Positions 1-7,951 of a stretch of 64,000 bases of DNA are shown here, one piece after another. The position numbers and the translations under genes were made by a program. Below the pieces are notes generated by a model. It saw only the letters and a program-made list of their open reading frames with translations. It had not been told where the DNA came from and did no database searches. The stretch spans positions 1 through 64,000 of the forward strand of contig NZ_JBHYMS010000034.1 of the NCBI RefSeq assembly GCF_042743185.1, written 5' to 3'. Positions within the stretch are counted from its first letter, which is position 1, and every line of letters starts with the position of its first letter. The DNA is from Inquilinus sp042743185. Lineage in GTDB: Bacteria > Pseudomonadota > Alphaproteobacteria > DSM-16000 > Inquilinaceae.

Positions 1-104
1 ACAAGCTCAAGCACTTCCGCCGCTTCGCCACACGATACGACCGACGCGCCGCTCACTACATGGCCTTCATCCATCTCGCCGCCGTCATCCTCTGGTTGCG
101 CTGA
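1..104 (+). mobile_element. 3' end of an IS5-family transposase, cut by window edge
   Basis: The frame starting at base 3 is open to a TGA at 102-104 and gives 33 residues, including HFRRFATRYDRRAAHYMAF and ending LWLR. That is the usual C-terminus of IS5-family DDE transposases (second ORF type), which move the element by cut-and-paste. Only the end is visible; the catalytic core and left inverted repeat lie outside the window. The right end of the element probably lies just after the stop, because the next four bases that could be a target (CTAG, 118-121) coincide with the stop codon of the neighbouring gene. Family assignment rests on a short segment. Confidence 0.75.
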
Positions 105-117
105 ATGTCGATTCGTC

Positions 118-1656
118 CTAGTTCTTGGGCGCCAGCGCGGCCAGGTCGGTGCCGTTGACCAGGATCTTGCCGGCGTCGTCGACGACGATGTCGTAGTCCC
201 GCGCCGGGCGGCCGTCATCGGTGGTGACCTGGCGGCCCATCACCTGCGCCATGGTCAGCCCGGCCGCCGCCTGGGCGCCGTCGGGCAGCCCCTGGACGAA
301 CTTGATCAGCCCGTCGAGATTGGTGATGCGGAGATCGAGATCGGCGGTCACGCCATGCGCGGCCGCATCCTTGCCCTGCACCGAGCCGCCGAGGTCGATC
401 GCCGCTTCGGGAGCGGTGATCTTGAAGCTGGTGACGTCGAGCCGGCTGGCGGCCTTCCGGAGGATGCCGCCGATCTCCATCATGGCCTGCGCGATCTGCT
501 GCTGCGCCTGCTCCGGCTTCTCGACCTGGATCGCCGAGGCCTCCATGACCTTCATGTAGGCGGTCCCGACCTCCGCCCAGGGAATGCCGCTGGCGTCCAG
601 CCGGATCGTCGCGTCGGTCGGGATCCATTCGGCGAAGGGCTGCTTCGGCGCCAGCGTCAGGCCGGCCATCCCGATCTCCATCATGCCGGTCCCCTTCGGG
701 GTGGCCGCGCCGTCATAGCCTTCGCCGAGGCGCAGCCGGTCGACCGTCACCTGGATCTCCGGCGCCTTGACCCGCAGATCGGTGATCGTCCCCGCGAACT
801 GGCCGCCGGTGCCGTAGGCCGCCATCATGCGCTTCATCGGCTCCATCAGCTTCTGCATCAGCTCGGCCTGCGCCGCCGTGGTCTGCTTCGGATCGGCCGA
901 GGACTGCGCGGACGGGACGATCGCCTCGATCATCTCGGCATAGACGTCGAGGACCTCGCCGGTGGTGGCCATCACCTGCCGGACATCCATGCCGTCCATG
1001 GTGGCGTCATAGACGGCGTGGCCGAGGGTGAAGCGCTCGACGCCCTTGTCGTCCACGACGCTGAGGCCGCTGGCCTCCATCTTGAAGGCGACGTCGTGCC
1101 GGGCCGGGTCGGCGGCCGGCCGGACCTGGCTGGTGCCGGACAGGGTGTCGATCGTGACCTTGACGGGTTCGCCCTCCTGGCTGATGGCGGTGGCCTCGGC
1201 CCGCCATTCGCCCTCGGTGAACAGCTTCTGGTCGAGGTCGACCACGAAATGCGCCTGCAGGGCCCGGCTGCTCAGCGTGACCCTGGGCTCGCCCTCCGGC
1301 TCGGCGACGCAGGTCAGCGGCTGGTCGCTTTCCAGCCGCCAGGTGGCGGCGCCGGTCGAGGCCGCGCGGTAGGTCTGGGCGTCGCAGCGCAGCGCCACCG
1401 ACTTCGGCCCCTTCTCCCCGCCCTTCAGCGTCAGATCGATGCCCGGGAACACCACGGTGGTGCCGGAGCCGGCCGACTCGACCTTGACCGGACCGGTGAA
1501 CAGCGGCTGCTGCTGCACCTGGATGCCCAGGATCGGCTTCAGCATCTCGTTCAGCCCGTCGCGCAGCGCCGCGGCATCCGGCGCCGCCTGGGCCAGGGCG
1601 CTGCCGGCGAACCAGAGCGGGGCCGTGCCCAGCAGGAGTGAGATCGCCCGTGTCAT
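118..1656 (-). CDS. Secreted protein of unknown function, paralog of next gene
   Basis: A 512-residue protein with a clear signal peptide (hydrophobic residues about 4-20, cleavage likely after SALA), so periplasmic or surface-bound. No catalytic motif was recognised. The C-terminal 40 residues contain a GRPARDYDIVVDDAGKILVN block that closely matches GKPARTYKLVIGENGDILLN in the gene just upstream, and both proteins end shortly after NGTDL. The two are similar in length, so they look like a tandem duplication, transcribed together with a 35-bp gap. The style recalls alphaproteobacterial DUF2125-type periplasmic proteins, but I cannot confirm that family. Its stop codon touches the IS5 remnant. 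Confidence 0.8.
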   Translation of the reverse strand: MTRAISLLLGTAPLWFAGSALAQAAPDAAALRDGLNEMLKPILGIQVQQQPLFTGPVKVESAGSGTTVVFPGIDLTLKGGEKGPKSVALRCDAQTYRAASTGAATWRLESDQPLTCVAEPEGEPRVTLSSRALQAHFVVDLDQKLFTEGEWRAEATAISQEGEPVKVTIDTLSGTSQVRPAADPARHDVAFKMEASGLSVVDDKGVERFTLGHAVYDATMDGMDVRQVMATTGEVLDVYAEMIEAIVPSAQSSADPKQTTAAQAELMQKLMEPMKRMMAAYGTGGQFAGTITDLRVKAPEIQVTVDRLRLGEGYDGAATPKGTGMMEIGMAGLTLAPKQPFAEWIPTDATIRLDASGIPWAEVGTAYMKVMEASAIQVEKPEQAQQQIAQAMMEIGGILRKAASRLDVTSFKITAPEAAIDLGGSVQGKDAAAHGVTADLDLRITNLDGLIKFVQGLPDGAQAAAGLTMAQVMGRQVTTDDGRPARDYDIVVDDAGKILVNGTDLAALAPKN

Positions 1657-1691
1657 GTTCGCCTCCCCAATGCGAAATCGCGGCCGGCGCC

Positions 1692-3194
1692 TCAGCGCAT
1701 GCCGAGCAGCGGCTTGAGATCGGTGCCGTTCAGCAGGATGTCGCCGTTCTCGCCGATCACGAGCTTGTAGGTGCGGGCCGGCTTGCCGTCGACCTCCTCC
1801 TGGGCGCCCATGGTCTGCAGCACGGTCAGCCCCTGCACCATCTCCTGCCCGTCCGGCGCGGTCTTGGCGGCCTCCAGCGCCTGCTCCAGCCCGGTCACCA
1901 CCAGCCGGGCGTCGCCGGTCATCATCAGCGGCGCCTTCGGGTTCGGCCGCAGCGTGCCGGTCAGGTCGATGCTGGTCACGGGCGACGACGCCTTGAACGA
2001 CCGGATCTCGAGCGCGCCGTTGCTGTTCAGAACCGCCTGCTGCAGCTGCGCGGTCGCGATCTCCGCCGCCTGGTCGGGGCCCAGCGTGGCCGAGCTGTCG
2101 AGCATGCCGGTCAGCGCCTGCAGCAGCGCCTGGTTCGGCAGGTTGGTCAGCGCCAGCTCGACGGTCGCGCTCTGCGGGACGAACTGGCCGAACTCCGGCA
2201 GCGGGTCGATGCCGAGCTGGGCGAGGTCGAGGGTGATGCGGAAGGTCGAGGCGTCCTTGGCCAGGCTGGCGATGCCGACGCCGAAGCCGCCGGAGGCGAG
2301 CGTCACCTTGTTGACGTCGCCGGTCCCGGGGGTGACCTCCAGCCCGTTCAGCCCGTAGGTGAAGCCGAAATCGTCGAACAGCTTCGGGCTCGCCCCGAAC
2401 ACGCGGCCGAGCTCGGCCAGGAACTCCTTCGGCATCTCCCCGCCGGGCTGGGGCGGGTAGCGCTTCTGCAGGTCGGTCAGCTTGTCGCTGAAGGCGCGCA
2501 GCGCCGCCATGTCCGCCGCCGCCGCCTTGCCGTCGACCGTGGCGCCGTCGAGGCGGAAGAGCTGGGCGCCGGTCTCGTCGAGGAAGGAGATGCCCGACAG
2601 CGCGATCGTGCCGCTGCTGTCATAGGTGTCCTGACCGACCGCCTTGCTGTCGCCGGTCAGCGCGATCTGGTCGATCTCGAGCGCGCCCTTCGCCTCGGCC
2701 GGGTTCAGCGAATGGGCGGTGATCTGCCCCAGCTTGCCGTCCAGCGACATGAAGGCGTGGTACTGCGGGGCGAAGACGCCGCGCAGCGCCTGGGTGCCGA
2801 TCGTCACCTCGACGCCCTTGTCGTCGCCCTTGGCCGGAACGACCCGATAGGTCGAGGGGATGGTCGCGACCGTGTCCAGCCAGCCGTTCTCCAGCGGCGT
2901 CAGCACCAGCTCGACCGGGTCGAGGGCGAGGCGGGAGGGGTCGCCCTCGTCCGCGAACACGACCTCCGACCGCGGGATCACCGCCTTGTAGGACTTGCCC
3001 TGCGGCTCGACCGTGATCGGGCCCTGGAAGTTGAACACCACCGACTTGTCGGCCGTGGCCAGGTGGGTGGCGATCCAGTCCTTCAGGCCGAGCCGGATCC
3101 TGTCGGCGCCCTCAGCCGTCGCCTGCGCCTGGGCGGCGGCCGGCAAGAGGACCCAGGCGGCGACGCCGGCGGCGAACAGCGAAAGGGCACGCAT
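1692..3194 (-). CDS. Secreted protein of unknown function, paralog of downstream gene
   Basis: A 500-residue secreted protein beginning MRALSLFAAGVAAW, a typical signal peptide ending near AQAQA. I chose this ATG over one 13 codons upstream because it begins directly at the signal peptide. No enzyme motif is evident. Its C-terminus (GKPARTYKLVIGENGDILLN, then NGTDLK) aligns with the C-terminus of the downstream gene, and both carry long beta-rich, Asp/Gly-rich stretches. They are probably lipid- or envelope-associated beta proteins, but that is inference. It is first in the two-gene transcript and divergent from the SUV3-type helicase. Confidence 0.8.
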   Translation of the reverse strand: MRALSLFAAGVAAWVLLPAAAQAQATAEGADRIRLGLKDWIATHLATADKSVVFNFQGPITVEPQGKSYKAVIPRSEVVFADEGDPSRLALDPVELVLTPLENGWLDTVATIPSTYRVVPAKGDDKGVEVTIGTQALRGVFAPQYHAFMSLDGKLGQITAHSLNPAEAKGALEIDQIALTGDSKAVGQDTYDSSGTIALSGISFLDETGAQLFRLDGATVDGKAAAADMAALRAFSDKLTDLQKRYPPQPGGEMPKEFLAELGRVFGASPKLFDDFGFTYGLNGLEVTPGTGDVNKVTLASGGFGVGIASLAKDASTFRITLDLAQLGIDPLPEFGQFVPQSATVELALTNLPNQALLQALTGMLDSSATLGPDQAAEIATAQLQQAVLNSNGALEIRSFKASSPVTSIDLTGTLRPNPKAPLMMTGDARLVVTGLEQALEAAKTAPDGQEMVQGLTVLQTMGAQEEVDGKPARTYKLVIGENGDILLNGTDLKPLLGMR

Positions 3195-3317
3195 CGTACA
3201 ATTCTCCGTCGAGTCGGGGAGGCCCCCGACCAATATCGTCCGCGACCAATGGGCCGCCCGCGCAGCCGGCGGGGCGGCAGTCTTGCATTAGCGCCTTGCA
3301 GCGTTCAATTGTCGCTT

Positions 3318-5810
3318 ATGTCCCTCGCTGGTGATCGCACCCGCCTCACGGCGGTGCTCGGCCCGACCAACACCGGAAAGACCCATCTCGCCATCGAACG
3401 CATGCTTGGCCATGCGAGCGGCATGATCGGCTTCCCGCTCCGGCTGCTCGCCCGCGAGAACTACGACCGGATCGTGGCGATCAAGGGACGGGCGCATGTC
3501 GCTTTGGTGACGGGCGAGGAGAAGATCGTCCCGCCCGGCGCCCGCTGGTTCCTGTGCACGGTCGAGAGCATGCCGCTCGACCGCCCGGTCGCCTTCCTCG
3601 GCATCGACGAGATCCAGCTCTGCGCCGACCCGGAGCGCGGCCACGTCTTCACCGACCGGCTGCTGCACGCCCGCGGCGGCGCCGAGACCATGGTGATGGG
3701 GTCGGAGACGATCCGCCCGCTGATCCGCAAGCTGGTGCCGGAGGCGGAGTTCGTGTCCCGCCCGCGCTTCTCGGAGCTGACCCACACCGGCAAGCGCAAG
3801 CTGACGCGGCTGCCGCCGCGCAGCGCCATCGTCGTGTTCTCGGCCAACGACGTCTACGAGATCGCCGAGCTGATGCGCCGCACGCGCGGCGGCACCGCGG
3901 TGGTGCTGGGCGCCTTGAGCCCGCGCACCCGCAACGCCCAGGTCGGCCTCTACCAGTCGGGCGAGGTCGATTACCTGGTGGCGACCGACGCCATCGGCAT
4001 GGGGCTGAACCTGGACATCGACCATGTCGCCTTCGCCCGGCTGACCAAGTTCGACGGCCGCTTCCCGCGCCGGCTGCGCGCCACCGAGATCGCCCAGATC
4101 GCCGGCCGCGCCGGGCGGCACATGGCCAACGGCACCTTCGGCACCACCGACGAGGCCGGGACCATGGACGACGAGCTGGTGGACCGGGTCGAGACCCACC
4201 GATTCGACCCGCTGCAGACGGTGATGTGGCGCAACGCCGATCTCGACTTCCGCAGCCCGCTGGGCCTGCTGCGCAGCCTGGAGCGGCGGCCGACGCGGCC
4301 GGAGCTGCGGCGCATGGCCGAGGCCGACGACCAGCTGTCGCTCGGCCTCCTGATGCGCGATGCGGAGCTGACCGGCCGCGCCCGCAACCCGGCGGCGGTG
4401 CGCCTGCTGTGGGAGGTCTGCCAGATCCCGGACTTCCGAAAGGTGCTGTCCGACGCCCATATCCGCATGCAGGGCCAGATCTTCCGCCAGCTCACCACCG
4501 GCCTGGCCGGGCGGCTGGACACCGACTGGGTGGCCGAGCAGGTGGAGAAGCTGGACCGGACCGAGGGCGACATCGACGCGCTGGTCGCCCGCATCGCCCA
4601 TATCCGGACCTGGACCTACATCGCCCATCGCGGCGCCTGGATCGCCGATTCGGGCCATTGGCAGGAGCGCACCCGCGCGGTCGAGGACCGGCTGTCGGAC
4701 GCGCTGCACGAGCGCCTGACGCAGCGCTTCGTCGACCGCCGCACCGCGCTGCTGGTGCGCACGATGAAGGCGGGCGGCGAGCTGCTGGCGGCGGTCAACG
4801 CCCGCGGCGAGGTGCTGGTCGAGGGCGAGCATGTCGGCAGCATCGAGGGCTTCGCCTTCTACCCAGACCCAACCATCGAGGACGATGATCTGAAGGCGAT
4901 CCGCAGCGCCGCCCGGCGGGCGCTGAAGGACGAGGTCGCCGGCCGCGTCGGCAAGCTGGAGGCGGCGCCGGACGAAGACCTCGCCCTGGCCGCCGACGGG
5001 GTCATCTCCTGGCGCGGCACCGGCATCGGCCGGATCGCCGCCGGCCCGTCGCCCCTGGCCCCTGCCGCGAGGGTGCGTGACACCGACCTCCTGGACGGGG
5101 CCGGCCGCGACCGGGTGGCGGCCCGGCTGACGCGCTTCCTGGCCGACCATGTGGCGCAGGAGCTGCGCCCCCTGCTGCGGCTGCGCGAGGCGGCGCTGAC
5201 CGGAGCCGCCCGCGGCATCGCCTTCCAGCTGGTCGAGGGGCTGGGATTGCAGCCGCGGCGTGTGCTGGAGGGGCTGATCCACGCCCTGACCTCGGCCGAC
5301 CGCAAGCAGCTGGCCGGCTTCGGCGTCCGATTCGGGCCGAGCCATATCTATCTGGCGCCGATGCTGAAGCCGCGCCCGACCGCGCTGCGCGTGCTGCTGG
5401 GCGCCGTCGCCGCCGGGCGGCCGCTGCCGGCCGTCCTGCCTGCCCCGGCCCGGATCTCGGTGCCGGTCGAAGAGGGCCAGGACGCCGCGGCGCTGGACCT
5501 GGCCGGCTTCGTGCCCTGCGGCCCGCGGCGCGTCCGCCTCGACCGCATCGACGCGCTGCGCGACGCCGCCGAGTCGCGGCGCCGGCAGGGCGGGCTGACC
5601 GCCGACCCGGCGCTGGCGCCGATCGTCGGCTGCACCGTCGCCGAAATCCCGGCTATCCTGCAGGCGGCCGGGTATCGGCCGACCCAGGACGAAGAGGGAC
5701 GCGTGACCTATGTTCCGGTGAAGGCCCGGCGGCCGCAGGCGCCGCGACAGGCCGCAGCCAGCGCCGACAGCCCTTTCGCCAAGCTGGCCCAGCTCCGCCG
5801 CAATGGCTGA
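3318..5810 (+). CDS. SUV3-like ATP-dependent RNA helicase
   Basis: An 830-residue superfamily 2 helicase of the SUV3 type. Walker A is GPTNTGKT at residues 15-22, the Walker B variant typical of Suv3 is DEIQ at 97-100, and motif VI QIAGRAGRH lies near 260-268. In mitochondria Suv3 unwinds RNA for the degradosome; the alphaproteobacterial homologs are presumed to act on structured RNA. The start at 3318 is chosen because the helicase core begins immediately afterwards, and the open frame upstream is antisense to the secreted paralog. The long C-terminal half (about 400-830) is Arg/Ala-rich and less conserved. It overlaps the S4 gene by 8 bp, suggesting co-translation. Confidence 0.9.
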   Translation: MSLAGDRTRLTAVLGPTNTGKTHLAIERMLGHASGMIGFPLRLLARENYDRIVAIKGRAHVALVTGEEKIVPPGARWFLCTVESMPLDRPVAFLGIDEIQLCADPERGHVFTDRLLHARGGAETMVMGSETIRPLIRKLVPEAEFVSRPRFSELTHTGKRKLTRLPPRSAIVVFSANDVYEIAELMRRTRGGTAVVLGALSPRTRNAQVGLYQSGEVDYLVATDAIGMGLNLDIDHVAFARLTKFDGRFPRRLRATEIAQIAGRAGRHMANGTFGTTDEAGTMDDELVDRVETHRFDPLQTVMWRNADLDFRSPLGLLRSLERRPTRPELRRMAEADDQLSLGLLMRDAELTGRARNPAAVRLLWEVCQIPDFRKVLSDAHIRMQGQIFRQLTTGLAGRLDTDWVAEQVEKLDRTEGDIDALVARIAHIRTWTYIAHRGAWIADSGHWQERTRAVEDRLSDALHERLTQRFVDRRTALLVRTMKAGGELLAAVNARGEVLVEGEHVGSIEGFAFYPDPTIEDDDLKAIRSAARRALKDEVAGRVGKLEAAPDEDLALAADGVISWRGTGIGRIAAGPSPLAPAARVRDTDLLDGAGRDRVAARLTRFLADHVAQELRPLLRLREAALTGAARGIAFQLVEGLGLQPRRVLEGLIHALTSADRKQLAGFGVRFGPSHIYLAPMLKPRPTALRVLLGAVAAGRPLPAVLPAPARISVPVEEGQDAAALDLAGFVPCGPRRVRLDRIDALRDAAESRRRQGGLTADPALAPIVGCTVAEIPAILQAAGYRPTQDEEGRVTYVPVKARRPQAPRQAAASADSPFAKLAQLRRNG

Positions 5811-6168
5811 GCGGGAGAGCGATCGCCCGCGGCTGGACAAGTGGCTGTGGCAGGCGCGCTTCTTCAAGACCCGCAGCCTGGCGGCCAAGGTCTGCGCCGC
5901 CGGCGGCATCCGCATCGACGGCGTGCCGACCCAGAAGGCGCATGCGGCAATCCGCCCCGGCCAGGTGCTGACCTTCGTCCAGGGCCGGCACATCCGGGTG
6001 ATCGAGGTGGTGTCGCTGGCCGAGCGCCGCGGCCCGGCCAGCGAGGCGCAGACGCTGTACCGCGACCTGCAGCCGCCGACGCCGGAGGCGGCGCTGCCCT
6101 CGGCCGGCGGCCCCCGGCCGACCGGCCGCGACCGCCGGGCCCTTCCGCCGAAGGGGCACAGCGACTAG
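5803..6168 (+). CDS. S4-domain RNA-binding protein (Hsp15/HslR-like)
   Basis: A 121-residue protein whose first 60 residues are a canonical S4 domain: RLDKWLWQARFFKTRSLA followed by GIRIDG and the strand with PGQVL. Homologous Hsp15 binds stalled 50S subunits carrying peptidyl-tRNA. The C-terminal tail (residues about 85-121) is Pro/Arg-rich and basic, as often seen in small RNA binders. It overlaps the helicase gene by 8 bp, which supports a joint role on RNA or ribosomes. Confidence 0.88.
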   Translation: MAERESDRPRLDKWLWQARFFKTRSLAAKVCAAGGIRIDGVPTQKAHAAIRPGQVLTFVQGRHIRVIEVVSLAERRGPASEAQTLYRDLQPPTPEAALPSAGGPRPTGRDRRALPPKGHSD

Positions 6169-6177
6169 ATCTTGGCG

Positions 6178-6654
6178 ATGCTGGACCACATTCTCGACTG
6201 GGCCCGAGGCGGCGCTGCCCGGCCGATCCCCGACGACGCCACGCTGCGCCGTGCCGTCGCCGCGCTGCTGATGGAAGCCGCCCGGGTCGACGATTCGCTG
6301 GACGAGCCGGAGCGCGAGCGCATCCAGACGCTGCTGGCCTGGCGCTTCCGGCTGGGCCCGTTCGAGGCGGCGCAGCTCGGCACCGATGCCGAGCGGGCCA
6401 GCGACGGCGCCGTGTCCTGGCACGGCCTGACCCACACCATCCGCGAGCATTGCGACGAGCCGGCGCGCATCCGCATTGTTGAAATGCTGTGGGATGTCAT
6501 CCTCGCGGATGGTAAAGTCGACGACCTCGAAGCCAATCTGATGCGGCGAGTCGCGGCGCTTCTATTCGTCTCCGATGCGGATAGCGGCGCTGCCCGCCGC
6601 CGCGTGCTTGCCCGCAACGGCGCCGCGGCGGCCGCCAATGGAGACCCGGAGTAA
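6178..6654 (+). CDS. TerB-family (tellurite-resistance-type) protein
   Basis: A 158-residue helical acidic protein. The segment LRRAVAALLMEAARVDDSLD followed by ERERI, and later LWDVILADGKVDDLEANLM, are the duplicated Asp-containing helices of the TerB fold, which can bind metal. ATG 6178 is preferred; a TTG two codons upstream (6172) is possible. It lies 9 bp after the S4 gene and 7 bp before fdxA, so the three are likely co-transcribed. Family members occur in metal-stress loci, but here the neighbours suggest a housekeeping role. Confidence 0.82.
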   Translation: MLDHILDWARGGAARPIPDDATLRRAVAALLMEAARVDDSLDEPERERIQTLLAWRFRLGPFEAAQLGTDAERASDGAVSWHGLTHTIREHCDEPARIRIVEMLWDVILADGKVDDLEANLMRRVAALLFVSDADSGAARRRVLARNGAAAAANGDPE

Positions 6655-6661
6655 ATCAAGT

Positions 6662-7003
6662 ATGGCCTATGTGGTGGGTGAAGCTTGCATCAAGTGCAAG
6701 TACACGGATTGCGTCGAAGTCTGCCCCGTGGATTGCTTCTACGAGGGCGAGAACATGCTGGTCATCCACCCGGACGAGTGTATCGACTGCGGCGTTTGTG
6801 AACCGGAGTGCCCGGCCGAGGCGATCAAGCCCGACACCGAGGCCGAGGCTGCAGAGAAGTGGGGCGAGCTGAACCGCGAATACTCTGCAATGTGGCCGAA
6901 CATCACGCGCAAGAAGGACGCCCCGGCCGACGCTGACTCCTGGAAGGAGGTCGGGAACAAATTCGCTGAGCATTTCAGCGCGAATCCGGGCGAAGGCAAT
7001 TGA
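6662..7003 (+). CDS. fdxA: Seven-iron ferredoxin FdxA
   Basis: A 113-residue cytosolic ferredoxin that carries electrons with one [3Fe-4S] and one [4Fe-4S] cluster. The cluster ligands are visible: CIKCKYTDCVEVCPVDC (first part, Azotobacter-type spacing) and CIDCGVCEPECP (second). The start ATG at 6662 begins the family-standard MAYVV. The C-terminal 45 residues are the charged extension with EKWGELNREYSAMWPNIT typical of alphaproteobacterial FdxA. It directly follows the TerB-like gene and precedes carD, an arrangement common in alphaproteobacteria. Confidence 0.95.
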   Translation: MAYVVGEACIKCKYTDCVEVCPVDCFYEGENMLVIHPDECIDCGVCEPECPAEAIKPDTEAEAAEKWGELNREYSAMWPNITRKKDAPADADSWKEVGNKFAEHFSANPGEGN

Positions 7004-7065
7004 CGATTCGCCGAGTCCGCCGGCCTGCATTGCAAAAAAAGCGTCATGTCGGGGCAGGCTCGGCC

Positions 7066-7094
7066 TTCATATCGGGTCCGCAACGTATTATAAT
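7066..7094 (+). promoter_or_regulatory. Likely sigma-70 promoter for carD
   Basis: A perfect -10 hexamer TATAAT at 7089-7094 stands 17 bp after a weak -35 TTCATA (7066-7071). It lies in the 266-bp gap between fdxA and carD, in an otherwise GC-rich context, about 175 bp upstream of the proposed carD start. Confidence 0.45.
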
Positions 7095-7269
7095 CTTCGT
7101 CCATTCCCGGTGCTGACGACCACTTCCGACCCTCCGTACGCGGGCCGGAATCGATTTCTGCGTCTTTGTTTCGGTGCGGAGGTCAAGCGCGGTCAGCGGC
7201 GCGGCGAAGCGCGGGGCGGCGGCCGGTTTCGGCCTCCGCCGCTGGGTCCGACCACAGAGGGTGACTCCA

Positions 7270-7779
7270 TTGGCAGACATGGCTCAGGAACTTGAGTACG
7301 ACGTCGGCGACTACGTTGTGTACCCGGCGCATGGCGTCGGCCGCATCGAGGCGCTCGAGACGCACAGCATCAGCGGCATGACCGTGCAGCTGTATGCCAT
7401 CAGCTTCGAGAAGGAGCGGATGACGCTCAAGGTTCCTGTCGGCAAGGCCAAGAAGTCCGGGCTGCGCAAGCTGTCGTCGAAAGACCGGATCAAGACCGCG
7501 CTGGAGACCCTGACCGGCCGCAGCCGCGTGCGCCGGACGATGTGGAGCCGCCGGGCCCAGGAATACGAGGCCAAGATCAACTCCGGCGATCCGGTGTCGA
7601 TCGCCGAGGTGGTGCGCGACCTGCACCGCGCCACCGACCAGCCGGAGCAGTCCTACAGCGAGCGCCAGATCTACCAGGCGGCGCTGGAGCGCCTGGCGCG
7701 CGAGCTGGCCGCGGTCGAGAAGATCGACGAGGTCAAGGCGACCCAGAAGCTGGAACAGGTGCTGAAGAAGGCGGCCTGA
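7270..7779 (+). CDS. carD: CarD-family transcription regulator
   Basis: A 169-residue CarD/CdnL-type protein that binds the RNA polymerase beta subunit and stabilises open complexes. The N-terminal Tudor-like RNA polymerase-interacting domain is seen in VGDYVVYPAHGVGRIEALE; the helical C-terminal DNA-binding domain contains RRTMWSRRAQEYEAKINSGD. The start is a TTG at 7270 (MADMAQELEYD), because AGAGGG at 7256-7261 sits 8 nt upstream; ATG 7279 is 17 nt away and GTG 7261 overlaps the ribosome site. A long 5' leader follows the promoter at 7089. The gene ends in a strong terminator. Confidence 0.92.
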   Translation: MADMAQELEYDVGDYVVYPAHGVGRIEALETHSISGMTVQLYAISFEKERMTLKVPVGKAKKSGLRKLSSKDRIKTALETLTGRSRVRRTMWSRRAQEYEAKINSGDPVSIAEVVRDLHRATDQPEQSYSERQIYQAALERLARELAAVEKIDEVKATQKLEQVLKKAA

Positions 7780-7835
7780 GCGCCTTCCTTGGCCTCAAGC
7801 AGCGCGAAGCGCGGTAGGCCACTTAATACTGAAAC

Positions 7836-7858
7836 AGGCGGCCTTCGGGCCGCCTTTT
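7836..7858 (+). terminator. Rho-independent terminator of carD
   Basis: An 8-bp perfect stem AGGCGGCC / GGCCGCCT closes on a stable TTCG tetraloop (7844-7847) and runs into T residues. It lies 56 bp after the carD stop. Confidence 0.88.
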
Positions 7859-7951
7859 CCATGTTCGGAGTCCGGCGCCGGCCGAAGAGGCTGGCTTCAC
7901 CGGGGCGAGCCGCTAAAATGCGATGCAAATGACAGATCCCTTCCTCTCCGC

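Noticed and set aside
1638..3317. Long N-terminal extension of the helicase frame
   Set aside because: It is antisense to the secreted paralog, Arg/Gly-rich without domains, and the helicase core begins right after ATG 3318.
3288..5993. 901-residue open frame on the minus strand
   Set aside because: Mirror of the helicase gene; composition (runs of Arg, Gly, Gln) is typical of GC-rich shadow frames.
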